Positions 18,587 through 28,600 of a DNA stretch of 40,389 bases are shown here, in pieces (the first letter of the stretch is position 1; each line of letters begins with the position of its first letter). This DNA is from Hyphomicrobiales bacterium (GTDB lineage: Bacteria; Pseudomonadota; Alphaproteobacteria; Rhizobiales; Beijerinckiaceae). Made by a program: the position numbers and the translations under genes. Location of the stretch: positions 37,152-77,540 of the forward strand of contig UBZM01000038.1 in the NCBI GenBank assembly GCA_900470095.1. The letters are read 5' to 3'. The notes under the pieces were generated by a model. The model saw only the letters and a list, made by a program, of their open reading frames with translations, ran no database searches and had not been told where the DNA came from.

Positions 18587-21544
18587 TCAGGCCGCGAAGG
18601 CCTCGTCCATGAACGCTGCGAGCTGGGCGGTATGCTTGGACATCAGGCCGGTCGCTGTCGCGGCCGAGGCCGGGCGTCCGACATAACGCGGGCGTTTCGG
18701 CTTCGAGCCGGCATGGCCCAGCACCCATTCGAGATAGGGCTCGACGAAGGTCCAGGAGCCCATGTTCTTCGGCTCCTCCTGGCACCAGACCACATCGGCG
18801 GCCTTGAAGCGCGCCAGTTCCTGCGCCAGCGTCTTCAGCGGGAACGGATAAAGCTGCTCGACGCGCATCAGGTAGACGTCGTCGATGCCGCGCTTCTCAC
18901 GCTCGTCGAGCAGGTCGAAATAGACCTTGCCGGAGCACAGCACGACCCGGCGGATCTTGCCATCCTTGACCAGCTTGGTCTCCGACCGGCCGCGCTCGGC
19001 ATCATCATGCAGCACGCGGTGGAAGGTCGAGCCCTCGGCCAGCTCCGACAGGTCGGAGATGCAGCGCTTGTGGCGCAGCAGTGACTTCGGCGTCATCAGG
19101 ATCAGCGGTTTGCGGAAGTCGCGCTTCAGCTGCCGGCGCAGGATGTGGAAATAGCTTGCAGGCGTCGAGCAGTTCGCGACCTGCATGTTATCCTCGGCGC
19201 ACATCTGCAGGAAACGCTCGAGGCGGGCCGAGGAGTGCTCCGGTCCCTGGCCCTCATAGCCATGCGGCAACAGGCAGACGAGGCCCGACATGCGCAGCCA
19301 TTTGCGCTCGCCCGACGAAATGAACTGGTCGAACACGACCTGCGCGCCATTGGCGAAATCGCCGAACTGCGCTTCCCAGGCGGTCAGCGCGTTGGGCTCC
19401 GACAGCGAGTAGCCGTATTCGAAGCCGAGCACCGCCTCTTCCGAGAGCATCGAGTTGATGACCTCGTAGCGCGACTGGCCTTCGCGGATGTTGTTCAGCG
19501 ACGTGTGGCGGGCCTCGGTCTCCTGGTCGATCAGCACCGAATGGCGCTGCGAGAAGGTGCCGCGTTCGCAATCCTGGCCGGAGAGACGCACGGGGTGGCC
19601 GTCGAGCAGCAGCGAGCCGAAGGCGAGCGCCTCGGCCGTCGCCCAATCGATGCCCTGCCCGGCCTCGACCGCCTTGCGGCGATTGTCGAGGAAGCGCTGG
19701 ATCGTGCGGTGGACGTTGAAGCCGGGCGGCGTCGAGGTGATCTTCTCGGTGATCTCCTTCAGCACCGCTGCCGGAACGCCGGTCGCGCCGCGGCGCGGGT
19801 CGTCCTCGTCGGCGCGGATCGCCTTCATGCCGGCCCAGCGTCCGTCCAGCCAGTCGGCCTTGTTGGGCTTGAAGGTCTGGCCCGCGTCGAACTCGATCTC
19901 GAGCTTGCCCTTCCAGGCCGCCCTCATTTCGTCGAACTCGCCCGGCTGCACCACGCCTTCAGCTTCCAGCTTGGTGGCGTAGAGCTCCAGCGTGGTCTTG
20001 TGGCCGCGAATCTTGCGATACATCAGCGGCTGGGTGAAGCCCGGCTCGTCGCCCTCGTTATGGCCGAAGCGGCGATAGCAGAACATGTCGATGACGACCG
20101 GCTTGTGGAATTTCTGCCGGAACTCGATCGCGATCTTGGCGGCGAACACGACCGCTTCCGGATCGTCGCCGTTCACATGGAAGACCGGCGCCTCGACCAT
20201 CTTCGCCACATCCGACGGATAGGGCGAGGACCGCGAATAGCGCGGATAGGTGGTAAAGCCGATCTGGTTGTTGATGATGAAATGCACCGAGCCGCCGGTG
20301 CGATGGCCCTTCAACCCGGACAGGCCGAGGCACTCGGCCACGACGCCTTGGCCGGCAAAGGCGGCATCGCCATGCAGCAGCAGCGGCAGCACCTTGGAGC
20401 GCTCGACGATATCGCCGAACTGGTCCTGCTTGGCGCGAACCTTGCCGAGCACCACGGGATCGACGATCTCGAGATGCGACGGGTTGGCGGTCAGCGAGAG
20501 ATGGACGTTGTTGCCGTCGAACTCGCGGTCGGACGAGGCACCGAGATGGTACTTGACGTCGCCCGAGCCCTCGACATCGTCGGGCGCGAAGGAGCCGCCC
20601 TTGAACTCGTGGAACAGCGCGCGGTGCGGCTTGCCCAGCACCTGGGTCAGCACGTTGAGACGGCCGCGATGGGCCATGCCGAAGACGATGTCGCGCACGC
20701 CGAGCGCGCCGCCGCGCTTGATGATCTGCTCCAGCGCCGGGATCAGCGCCTCGGCGCCATCAAGGCCGAAGCGCTTGGTGCCGGTATATTTCAGATCGAT
20801 GAACTTCTCGAAGCCCTCGGCCTCGACCAGTTTGTTGAGGATCGCCTTCTTGCCCTCGCGCGTGAAGGCAATCTCCTTGTCCGGCCCCTCGATCCGCTCC
20901 TGCAGCCATGCCTTCTGCTCCGGATCGGAGATGTGCATGAACTCGATGCCGATCGTGTTGCAATAGGTCCGCTGCAGGATCGCGACCATCTCGCGAAGCG
21001 TGGCGAACTCCATGCCGAGCACGTTGTCGATGAAGATCTTGCGGTCGAGATCGGCATCCGTGAAGCCGAAAGCGGTCGGCGACAGCTCCTCGGGGTCTCT
21101 CGCCTGCTCGATGTCGAGCGGATCAAGCTTGGCGTGGAGATGGCCGCGCATCCGGTAGGCGCGGATCAGCATGATGGCGCGAACGGAATCGCGCGTCGCC
21201 TGCTGGACGTCGGAGGCGCTGAGCGTCGCGCCGGCAGCCTTGGCCTTGGCGCTGAGCTTGTCGCCGATGACCTTTTCGACCACGCCCCAATGGCCATCGA
21301 GCGCCGAAATCAGCTCGCCATTGGCATGGATCGGCCAGTTCGGCTTCGTCCAGGACGCACCCCTAGCGTTCTGGATAATGGCCGGGCCATCATCCTTCAG
21401 CCCGGCGAAGAACCCGCGCCACTGCTCGTCGACCGAGTTCGGATCGGCCTGATAGCGCGCATAGAGGTCCTCGATATAGGCCGCGTTGCCGCCATAGAGG
21501 AAACCCGTCTGCGCGAGAGCCTCGTTGATGTCCTGGCGAGCCAT
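18587..21544 (-). CDS. sucA: 2-oxoglutarate dehydrogenase E1 component
   Basis: E1 decarboxylates 2-oxoglutarate with thiamine diphosphate and passes succinyl to the lipoyl group of SucB. The 985 residues fit the family. The N-terminal E2-interaction segment FLYGGNAAYIEDLYARYQAD (16-35) is intact. Further motifs are GMAHRGRLNVL, FHEFKGGSF, GDAAFAGQGVVAECLGLS (thiamine and Mg region), NNQIGFTT, and RFGHNEGDEP. The C-terminal half contains LLPHGYEGQGPEHSSARLERF and ends LAAFMDEAFAA. It sits between sucD and sucB; the 110-base gap upstream holds a hairpin, so partial uncoupling from sucCD is possible. Confidence 0.98.
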   Translation of the reverse strand: MARQDINEALAQTGFLYGGNAAYIEDLYARYQADPNSVDEQWRGFFAGLKDDGPAIIQNARGASWTKPNWPIHANGELISALDGHWGVVEKVIGDKLSAKAKAAGATLSASDVQQATRDSVRAIMLIRAYRMRGHLHAKLDPLDIEQARDPEELSPTAFGFTDADLDRKIFIDNVLGMEFATLREMVAILQRTYCNTIGIEFMHISDPEQKAWLQERIEGPDKEIAFTREGKKAILNKLVEAEGFEKFIDLKYTGTKRFGLDGAEALIPALEQIIKRGGALGVRDIVFGMAHRGRLNVLTQVLGKPHRALFHEFKGGSFAPDDVEGSGDVKYHLGASSDREFDGNNVHLSLTANPSHLEIVDPVVLGKVRAKQDQFGDIVERSKVLPLLLHGDAAFAGQGVVAECLGLSGLKGHRTGGSVHFIINNQIGFTTYPRYSRSSPYPSDVAKMVEAPVFHVNGDDPEAVVFAAKIAIEFRQKFHKPVVIDMFCYRRFGHNEGDEPGFTQPLMYRKIRGHKTTLELYATKLEAEGVVQPGEFDEMRAAWKGKLEIEFDAGQTFKPNKADWLDGRWAGMKAIRADEDDPRRGATGVPAAVLKEITEKITSTPPGFNVHRTIQRFLDNRRKAVEAGQGIDWATAEALAFGSLLLDGHPVRLSGQDCERGTFSQRHSVLIDQETEARHTSLNNIREGQSRYEVINSMLSEEAVLGFEYGYSLSEPNALTAWEAQFGDFANGAQVVFDQFISSGERKWLRMSGLVCLLPHGYEGQGPEHSSARLERFLQMCAEDNMQVANCSTPASYFHILRRQLKRDFRKPLILMTPKSLLRHKRCISDLSELAEGSTFHRVLHDDAERGRSETKLVKDGKIRRVVLCSGKVYFDLLDEREKRGIDDVYLMRVEQLYPFPLKTLAQELARFKAADVVWCQEEPKNMGSWTFVEPYLEWVLGHAGSKPKRPRYVGRPASAATATGLMSKHTAQLAAFMDEAFAA

Positions 21545-21615
21545 TGTCGTCCTGCCTTCTACCGTCGTCCTGCCCCGTTCCCGGAGCGTCTCATGCCGTC
21601 ATTGCGTCTTAAGTA

Positions 21616-21640
21616 AGATGGCCGGGCTGGCCGGCCATCT
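21616..21640 (-). other. Hairpin between sucD and sucA
   Basis: AGATGGCCGG (21616-21625) pairs perfectly with CCGGCCATCT (21631-21640) around a five-base loop, just past the sucD stop. On the coding strand it is followed by TACTTAAG rather than a T-tract, so it is a weak terminator at best and may serve attenuation or 3' protection of the sucCD part of the message. Confidence 0.5.
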
Positions 21641-21654
21641 CTTCGTCCGGGCGT

Positions 21655-22539
21655 TCAGCCCTTCAACACGTCGACCAAGGTCTTTCCGAGGCGAGCCGGC
21701 GAGGGCGAGACCCGGATACCGGCCGCTTCCATCGCGGCGATCTTGTCTTCCGCGCCGCCCTTGCCGCCGGAGATGATCGCGCCGGCATGGCCCATGCGGC
21801 GGCCGGGAGGAGCCGTGCGACCGGCGATAAAGCCGACCATCGGCTTCTTGCGCCCGCGCTTGGCCTCGTCCTTGATGAACTGCGCCGCGTCCTCTTCCGC
21901 CGAGCCGCCGATCTCACCGATCATGACGATCGACTCGGTCTTGGGATCGGCCAGGAACATTTCGAGCATGTCGATGAACTCGGTGCCCTTGACCGGATCG
22001 CCGCCGATGCCGACGGCGGTGGTCTGGCCGAGACCCTCGCGGGTGGTCTGGAACACCGCCTCATAGGTCAGCGTGCCGGAGCGCGAGACGATGCCGACCG
22101 AGCCGGGCTTGAAGATATTGGCCGGCATGATGCCGATCTTGCTCTGGCCAGCGGTGACGACGCCCGGGCAATTCGGCCCGATCAGGCGCGATTTCGAGCC
22201 GGAAAGCGAGCGCTTGACCCGCACCATGTCGAGCACCGGGATGCCCTCGGTGATGCAGATGATCAGCGGGATCTCCGCGTCGATCGCCTCGCAGATCGCG
22301 TCCGCCGCGCCCGGAGGCGGCACATAGACGACGGAGGCGTCGGCCCCGGTCGCGTCGCGCGCCTCGGCGACGGTGTCGAAGACCGGCAGGCCGAGATGCA
22401 GCGCACCGCCCTTACCGGGCGAGGTGCCGCCGACCATCTGCGTGCCATAGGCGATCGCCTGCTCGGAGTGGAAGGTGCCATTCTTGCCGGTGAAGCCCTG
22501 GCAGATGACCTTGGTGTTCTTGTCGATCAGGATGGACAT
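21655..22539 (-). CDS. sucD: Succinyl-CoA synthetase alpha subunit (ADP/GDP-forming)
   Basis: SucD and SucC convert succinyl-CoA to succinate with formation of a nucleoside triphosphate. The 294-residue alpha subunit carries the CoA-binding Rossmann region (CQGFTGKNGTFHSEQAI), GPNCPGVVTAG (121-131) and the phosphorylated H251 in GRRMGHAGAIISGGKG. It begins nine bases after the sucC stop with an AGGAAAAA ribosome site, indicating coupled synthesis of both subunits. Length and motifs are entirely standard. Confidence 0.98.
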   Translation of the reverse strand: MSILIDKNTKVICQGFTGKNGTFHSEQAIAYGTQMVGGTSPGKGGALHLGLPVFDTVAEARDATGADASVVYVPPPGAADAICEAIDAEIPLIICITEGIPVLDMVRVKRSLSGSKSRLIGPNCPGVVTAGQSKIGIMPANIFKPGSVGIVSRSGTLTYEAVFQTTREGLGQTTAVGIGGDPVKGTEFIDMLEMFLADPKTESIVMIGEIGGSAEEDAAQFIKDEAKRGRKKPMVGFIAGRTAPPGRRMGHAGAIISGGKGGAEDKIAAMEAAGIRVSPSPARLGKTLVDVLKG

Positions 22540-22548
22540 TGTTTTTCC

Positions 22549-23745
<1,197 letters not shown>

Positions 23746-23783
23746 GTGCTCGAATTCCTTGCGTGCGCTGGCGAGGGCGTATG

Positions 23784-23820
23784 GAAGGGCGTGCGGCAGC
23801 GGGACTGCCGCACGCCCTTC
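23784..23820 (-). other. Very strong hairpin between mdh and sucC
   Basis: A perfect 16-bp inverted repeat, GAAGGGCGTGCGGCAG (23784-23799) and CTGCCGCACGCCCTTC (23805-23820), with a five-base loop, lies 8 bases past the mdh stop. There is no T-tract on the coding strand. It is a candidate for a partial terminator or a processing and stability element that sets the ratio of mdh to suc message. Confidence 0.65.
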
Positions 23821-23828
23821 GCTCTATC

Positions 23829-24791
23829 TCACGCCAATGACGAATCGATGGACTTGCAGGCGTCGATCAGGCCCTGCACCGAAGCCACCGACTTCGAGAG
23901 CATTTCCTGCTCCGCCTTGTTGAGACGGATCTTCACGACCTTCTCGACGCCCTTGGCGCCGATGACCACGGGAACGCCGACGAACATGTCGCGCACGCCG
24001 TACTGGCCCTTCAGCGCGGCGGCGGCCGGCAGGACGCGCTTCTGGTCCTTGAGGTAGCTCTCGGCCATCGCGATGGCGGAGGCCGCCGGAGCGTAGAAGG
24101 CCGAACCGGTCTTGAGCAGGTTGACGATCTCGCCGCCGCCCTTGCGGGTGCGCTCGACGATGGCGTCCAGACGCTCCTGCGTCGTCCACTTCATCTTGAC
24201 GAGATCCGGCAGCGGGATGCCGGCGACGCCGGAATAGCGCACCAGCGGCACCATGTCGTCGCCATGGCCGCCGAGCACGAAGGCCGAGACGTCCTTGACC
24301 GAAACCTGGAACTCTTCCGCCAGGAAATGGCGGAAACGGGCCGAGTCGAGCACGCCGGCCATGCCGCAGATCATGTTGGGCTTCAGGCCCGAGAACTTCT
24401 GCAGGGCCCAGACCATCGCGTCGAGCGGGTTGGTGATGCAGATCACGAAGGCCTTCGGCGCATATTGCTTGATGCCTTCGCCGACCGACTTCATCACCTT
24501 GAGGTTGATGCCGATCAGGTCGTCGCGGCTCATGCCGGGCTTGCGCGGCACGCCAGCGGTGACGATGACGACATCGGCGCCCTTGATGTCCTCATAGGAC
24601 TGGGTGCCCTTGTAGGCGGCGTCGAAGCCGTCGACCGGGGACGACTCGGCAATGTCGAGGCCTTTGCCCTGCGGGATGCCTTCGGCGATGTCGAACAGCA
24701 CGACGTCGCCGAGTTCCTTGAGCCCGGCGAGATGGGCGAGCGTGCCGCCGATCTGGCCGGCGCCGATGAGGGCGATCTTCTTGCGGGCCAT
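23829..24791 (-). CDS. mdh: Malate dehydrogenase (LDH-like type)
   Basis: This enzyme oxidises malate to oxaloacetate with NAD+. The 320 residues match the alphaproteobacterial LDH-like form. Seen are the NAD motif IALIGAGQIGGTLAHLAG (6-23), D34 for the adenosine ribose, the substrate Arg loop VPRKPGMSR (R83, R89), TNPLDAM, and the catalytic H176 in VLGGHGDDMVP. AAGGA is seven bases upstream of the ATG. It is the first gene of the mdh-suc cluster; its 260-base upstream region carries two palindromes. Confidence 0.98.
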   Translation of the reverse strand: MARKKIALIGAGQIGGTLAHLAGLKELGDVVLFDIAEGIPQGKGLDIAESSPVDGFDAAYKGTQSYEDIKGADVVIVTAGVPRKPGMSRDDLIGINLKVMKSVGEGIKQYAPKAFVICITNPLDAMVWALQKFSGLKPNMICGMAGVLDSARFRHFLAEEFQVSVKDVSAFVLGGHGDDMVPLVRYSGVAGIPLPDLVKMKWTTQERLDAIVERTRKGGGEIVNLLKTGSAFYAPAASAIAMAESYLKDQKRVLPAAAALKGQYGVRDMFVGVPVVIGAKGVEKVVKIRLNKAEQEMLSKSVASVQGLIDACKSIDSSLA

Positions 24792-24924
24792 AGCCTAGTC
24801 CTTGTGCTTGCGCTGCGAGATGCCGGAGACCCGGCGAAACCGTGGGTTTCTTTGGCCCAAACAGGCCTTTTGCTGCAAGTCGTCTTGTGGCGATCACGGT
24901 CGGGCGGGAGGGCGCGCGCCCTGG

Positions 24925-24953
24925 AAAACAGCCTTCACCTTTCTCGCCGTCAA
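24925..24953 (-). promoter_or_regulatory. Possible mdh operon promoter
   Basis: On the minus strand TTGACG (24953-24948) is followed after 17 bases by TGTTTT (24930-24925). The -35 is good and the -10 poor. It lies about 130 bases before mdh. A second TTGACG stands 61 bases further upstream (25014-25009). This is a tentative call from hexamers only. Confidence 0.25.
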
Positions 24954-24972
24954 ATCAATGTCTTGCGCAATG

Positions 24973-24992
24973 CGCGCCTCGCGCGAGGCGCG
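24973..24992. promoter_or_regulatory. 20-base perfect palindrome upstream of mdh
   Basis: The arms CGCGCCTCGC and GCGAGGCGCG are exact complements with no spacer. It lies in the 260-base gap between the TetR and mdh genes. It can form a hairpin in an mdh leader or bind a dimeric regulator. Nothing in the sequence tells which. Confidence 0.45.
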
Positions 24993-25019
24993 AATAAGGC
25001 AACGAAACCGTCAATGACG

Positions 25020-25038
25020 AATTACAGGAAATGTAATT
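25020..25038. promoter_or_regulatory. Inverted repeat AATTACA-N5-TGTAATT upstream of mdh
   Basis: A seven-base A/T-rich inverted repeat with a five-base spacer lies 14 bases past the TetR stop and about 230 bases before mdh. It stands out against the GC-rich surroundings. It could be an operator for the adjacent TetR protein or another regulator of the mdh-suc cluster, or a weak hairpin ending the tetR message. Confidence 0.35.
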
Positions 25039-25051
25039 TGTAACCTGATTT

Positions 25052-25651
25052 TCAGACGATGCCCGTCGCCAGCACGCGCAGGATGACCCTGATCAGCGTC
25101 GCCAACCGAAGGTCTACCGAAGCCTGCGGCACATCCGCATCGAGGGCCAGAGCGGCAGGGTGAATGAAGCGATGCGTGGCGTCGATGACGAAGGCGATCG
25201 CCCTGTCGCGATCGCGCGGCTCGAAGGCGCCCGAGCCGATGCCCTCATCGATGACCCGCTCGAACAGCGCCCTGACCCGGGTGCGGTTGCGGCGGCTGAT
25301 CGCATGACGCCCGGCGACAGCCTGCGACAACGCGGTGAACAGATGCCGGTCCTCCAGCAGCAGGTCGCGATTGGCCTTGGCCAGAGCCAGGATCAGCCGT
25401 TCCAGCTTGTCATGGGCGGGGTCTGGTCCGTCGGCAATGTCGGCGAGGCTGCGCTCCGTCGCCTTGAGCCAGACATCGACGACGGCGTCGACGAGCGCAG
25501 CCCGCGACGGGAAATAGCGATAGACATTGGCATGGGTCATGCCGGCTTCTTCGGCGACCGCCACGACGGTGAAGCGCTTCAGCCCGTATAAGCGCAGATG
25601 CTCGCTGGCGACGGTGAGAATGCGGGTCTCGCTCGGCTCGCGCGTCGGCAT
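25052..25651 (-). CDS. TetR/AcrR-family transcriptional regulator
   Basis: This 199-residue DNA-binding protein has its helix-turn-helix in FTVVAVAEEAGMTHANVYRYF (about 27-47) and a helical ligand domain after that. I chose ATG 25651 because it lies 13 bases after the zapE stop; a longer frame would run into zapE. No strong ribosome site is seen, so it may depend on translation of zapE. It stands between zapE and mdh, which in many rhizobia are direct neighbours. It might regulate mdh-suc or itself, but no target can be proved from the sequence. Confidence 0.88.
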   Translation of the reverse strand: MPTREPSETRILTVASEHLRLYGLKRFTVVAVAEEAGMTHANVYRYFPSRAALVDAVVDVWLKATERSLADIADGPDPAHDKLERLILALAKANRDLLLEDRHLFTALSQAVAGRHAISRRNRTRVRALFERVIDEGIGSGAFEPRDRDRAIAFVIDATHRFIHPAALALDADVPQASVDLRLATLIRVILRVLATGIV

Positions 25652-25664
25652 GCGGCGACGCTTC

Positions 25665-26864
25665 TCAGGTCTCGACCAGGCCGGTCGTGTCGCCGCTGGC
25701 GGCGGAATCGGCACGACCATGCGGCAAGGCCAGGTAATCGCCGGAGCGCATCTCGATCAGCCGCGAAACCGTGCGGTCGAACTCGAATGCCTCGCGACCG
25801 CTGGTGGCGATGTAGAGTTCGTGCGGCTCGGCCTGCGCCGACGCGATCAGCTTCACATGGAGCTCATAGAGCGTGTCGATCAGGATGATGAAGCGCTTCG
25901 CCTCGTTGCGCTGCGCCTCGTCCATCACCGGAATGTCTTCGATCAGCAGCGTATGGAAGCGCTCCGCCAGCTCGAGATAGTCCGAGGCGCCATAGGCCTG
26001 GGCGCAGAGATCCTTGAAACCGGCGCGCGCAACGCCGCCGGCGGCTTCCGGCACGCGCAGCTCATGCCCCTTGACCGACAGGACGACCGGCTGCCCATGG
26101 GCGACCCCGCTCAGCGTCAGAAACGCCTTGTCGAGCGCGGCCCTGGCCGTCGCATCGGCAGGCACATGATAGGTCGGTGCGCCGCCAAGCTTCTCCAGCC
26201 GGAAATCGGTGCGGGCATCGAGACGCAGCACATCGACCTTCTCGGTCAGCAATGCGATAAAGGGCAGGAACAGCGCTCGGTTGAGCCCGCCCTCATAGAG
26301 ACGCGAGGGCTCGACATTCGAGGTTGCGACCACCACCACTCCGGCTGCGAAGAGCGCCGTGAACAAGCGCCCCAGGATCATCGCATCGGCGATATCGGTG
26401 ACGGTGAATTCGTCGAAGCAGAGCAGCGTCGCCTCTTCGGCGAGCTCGGCTGCGACGGGACCGATCGGGTCGGGCTCCTTGACCTCGCCCGCCTTCAGGC
26501 GCTGGCGGTAGGCGTGGATGCGGGCATGGACATCGGCCAGGAAGGAATGGAAATGCACGCGCCGACGGGCCGCGACCGGCGCCGAGTCGTAGAACATGTC
26601 CATCAGCATGGTCTTGCCGCGGCCGACCGAACCCCAGATGTAGAGGCCTTTGATGCCATTGGCCGACGCCTGCCGCTTGCCGAACAGCCAGCCGAGCGCA
26701 CTGCTCTTTCTGGCCAGTTGGCGTGAGGCGAGCGTCTCCGACAGCGCCGCGAGCCGCTTCACCACGGCGAATTGCGCCGCATCGCGCTCGATGACGCCGG
26801 CCTCGACCATGGCGACATAGCGTTCGGAGATGGTGGCGGGCATGGCCTGCGGGCGGGACAGCAT
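25665..26864 (-). CDS. zapE: Cell division protein ZapE (AFG1-family ATPase)
   Basis: This 399-residue ATPase resembles ZapE/AFG1, a P-loop protein linked to the Z-ring in E. coli and to mitochondrial protein quality control in eukaryotes. The Walker A motif is GSVGRGKT (78-85), the Walker B is LLCFDEFTVTDIADAM, and VVVATSNVEPSRLYEGGLNR is the sensor-1 region. The start may be M1 (26864) or M8 (26843); neither has a strong ribosome site. It lies upstream of mdh with one TetR gene between, the usual rhizobial neighbourhood. It diverges from the GNAT gene across a 234-base gap in which I see no clear element. Confidence 0.93.
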   Translation of the reverse strand: MLSRPQAMPATISERYVAMVEAGVIERDAAQFAVVKRLAALSETLASRQLARKSSALGWLFGKRQASANGIKGLYIWGSVGRGKTMLMDMFYDSAPVAARRRVHFHSFLADVHARIHAYRQRLKAGEVKEPDPIGPVAAELAEEATLLCFDEFTVTDIADAMILGRLFTALFAAGVVVVATSNVEPSRLYEGGLNRALFLPFIALLTEKVDVLRLDARTDFRLEKLGGAPTYHVPADATARAALDKAFLTLSGVAHGQPVVLSVKGHELRVPEAAGGVARAGFKDLCAQAYGASDYLELAERFHTLLIEDIPVMDEAQRNEAKRFIILIDTLYELHVKLIASAQAEPHELYIATSGREAFEFDRTVSRLIEMRSGDYLALPHGRADSAASGDTTGLVET

Positions 26865-27098
26865 CGGCTGCCCGAGTTAAGCTAGGCTCGGCGCGACCGC
26901 AAGCCTGCTGGCTGATGCTCGCTTAGGCATGGGCCGCAGATCGGGGCAGATTGAGCGAAATATCCGCCCTCCCGCCCAAATTTGCCACAGCTTCGCCTCT
27001 TGCATTCCCAGATTGGGGGCGCATCTTCCGACCCGAGCTCTAGGGACGAACGCCTCCTGGACGGTAGCGCGATATGGCGCTGTGACAGGAGAAGACAA

Positions 27099-27716
27099 TT
27101 GGCTCGTTCGACAAAGGCCGGCGCAATGTCCGGCCAGGGTGAAATTCGCAGGCTCTGGCCTACGGAGCGCGCCCTCTTCATCGATCATCTGCTGCGCTTG
27201 GACGTGCTCACGCGTCGCGAGCGCTTTGGCACGGCGGTCAACGACGATTTTCTCGTCAATTACGCTGAGACCACCTTCGGAGTCGGCGGTCTGGTCTATG
27301 CCTATATCGAAGACGGTCACGTCCGCGGTGCGGCCGAACTGCGCGGCCTGGAAGACATCGTCACCCAGACGGGAGAAGCCGCGTTCAGCGTCGAGAAGGC
27401 CTGGCGTCGGCAAGGCATCGGCGAAACGCTGTTCACGCGGCTGATCACGGCCTCGCGCAATCGCGGCATTCGCACGCTTTATATGACCTGCCTGCCCGAG
27501 AACGCCGCCATGCGCCGGCTGGCTCGCAAGTTCGAGGCCGAGCTGATTGGCGGCTACAACGATGTCGAGGGGACGATCGCCACTGGCGGCCCGACGCCCT
27601 TCACCGTCCTCGACGAGGCCTTCGACAACGCCAAGGGCTTTGCCACTCTGGCGCTGTCGCTGCAACGCCGGTTCTGGCGCCCGGCCTTCTTCGCGAGATC
27701 GTCGTCGCGCCCATGA
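27099..27716 (+). CDS. GNAT-family N-acetyltransferase
   Basis: The 205-residue product is an acetyl-CoA-dependent acetyltransferase. The GNAT core is visible as GLVYAYIEDGHVRGAAELRG, then AFSVEKAWRRQGIGETLFTRL (motif A with the RxxGxG acetyl-CoA loop) and TLYMTCLPENAAMRRLARKFEAE. I place the start at TTG 27099 because AGGAGA stands exactly six bases upstream; ATG 27126, with AAAGG eight bases away, is an alternative. The target is unknown. It is a single-gene unit between the divergent zapE and the convergent lipoprotein gene. Confidence 0.85.
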   Translation: MARSTKAGAMSGQGEIRRLWPTERALFIDHLLRLDVLTRRERFGTAVNDDFLVNYAETTFGVGGLVYAYIEDGHVRGAAELRGLEDIVTQTGEAAFSVEKAWRRQGIGETLFTRLITASRNRGIRTLYMTCLPENAAMRRLARKFEAELIGGYNDVEGTIATGGPTPFTVLDEAFDNAKGFATLALSLQRRFWRPAFFARSSSRP

Positions 27717-27737
27717 GGCGCGACAATCGGGCCCGCA

Positions 27738-28427
27738 TCAGCGGTTGAGCGAGAGTGCGGCGCCGGATTTGGTCACGGCGCCGTTCATGCTGCCGCTATC
27801 GCCGGCACGCAACCGCGCAACCACCGTGCCTCCGGGCTGGTAGAGATAGACCTCGCCATCGCGATAGTCCCAGGCATTGACCTTCTGCAGGTCGCGATTG
27901 GCGCAGCCCGCCGCATTGGCGCGGTAGAGATCCAGGGCCGGCGTGCTCGACAGCTGGATCCGGCAGGAGCTGCCCGTCGCCTCGCGGGCGGTCCAGCTCC
28001 CAATAACGCTGTCACGCGACGATCCCGCGCTGCGGGCGGGGGCCGAGCCCTGACCGAGCGTCGCGACCTGGCCGCCGCCGCCTCTGAGTTGCGGAACCTC
28101 GGTTGCCCCCGCGACCGGCGGCGCGCTCTGCTGCGGTTGCGGCTGGCCAGCATTGGGATCGAAGAACGGATCCTGCGGCGGCGGCAGGGCTCCGGGCGCG
28201 GAGGCGGCCGGATATCCGCCCGGCGGCGGCAAGGGCTGCGACGTCACGGGAGCAGAACTGATCGGCGGAGCAGATTGCAGCTGAGGCTGGCCGTAGCTGG
28301 GCCCCCCGGAAAAACCGGGTCCCGGCCCGTTGAAACGCTGCGATCCCGCGCAGGCCGTGAGCGCAAGGAAGGGCAGCAGGCAGGCGGCCTTGAAGAAGCG
28401 ATATCGTGTCGCGGTCACGGTCGTCAT
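27738..28427 (-). CDS. Omp19-like outer membrane lipoprotein with AprI/Inh protease-inhibitor domain
   Basis: This 229-residue lipoprotein starts at ATG 28427 with a signal of the form FFKAACLLPFLALTAC, where LTAC is a lipobox and C26 the lipidated residue. Next comes about 110 residues of Pro/Gln/Gly-rich linker, then a roughly 90-residue beta domain (VIGSWTAREATGSSCRIQL through GAVTKSGAALSLNR). That domain aligns by eye with Brucella Omp19, for example the GSWTA / SCRIQL start, the second Cys in AAGCANRDLQ and the ending ALSLNR. Omp19 is a surface lipoprotein that inhibits proteases. The long linker is longer than in Brucella. The match is from memory, not a search. Confidence 0.85.
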   Translation of the reverse strand: MTTVTATRYRFFKAACLLPFLALTACAGSQRFNGPGPGFSGGPSYGQPQLQSAPPISSAPVTSQPLPPPGGYPAASAPGALPPPQDPFFDPNAGQPQPQQSAPPVAGATEVPQLRGGGGQVATLGQGSAPARSAGSSRDSVIGSWTAREATGSSCRIQLSSTPALDLYRANAAGCANRDLQKVNAWDYRDGEVYLYQPGGTVVARLRAGDSGSMNGAVTKSGAALSLNR

Positions 28428-28600
28428 GCGGTGCCTATTCCCGTCTCGTTGGCTCAGCTGATTCGCAAGCCTAGGCCTGCGCAATGAACGTGGCATGAGC
28501 GCCTCAATCCCCCAAATACCGGAACTGATCAACTCCGCCACGGGGCATTTGGTTCTTGGACGCCCGGCGCGGCATAGTCCGGCAGCCTTGGAGAACCAGC

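Noticed and set aside
19145..21616. 823-residue plus-strand open frame
   Set aside because: It is antisense to sucA, whose motifs are complete. Its translation is a low-complexity Arg/Asp/Leu-rich shadow produced by GC-rich codon use.
25652..25720. Longer start for the TetR protein
   Set aside because: It would overlap the zapE 3' end and adds a Pro/Arg-rich tail not usual for the family.
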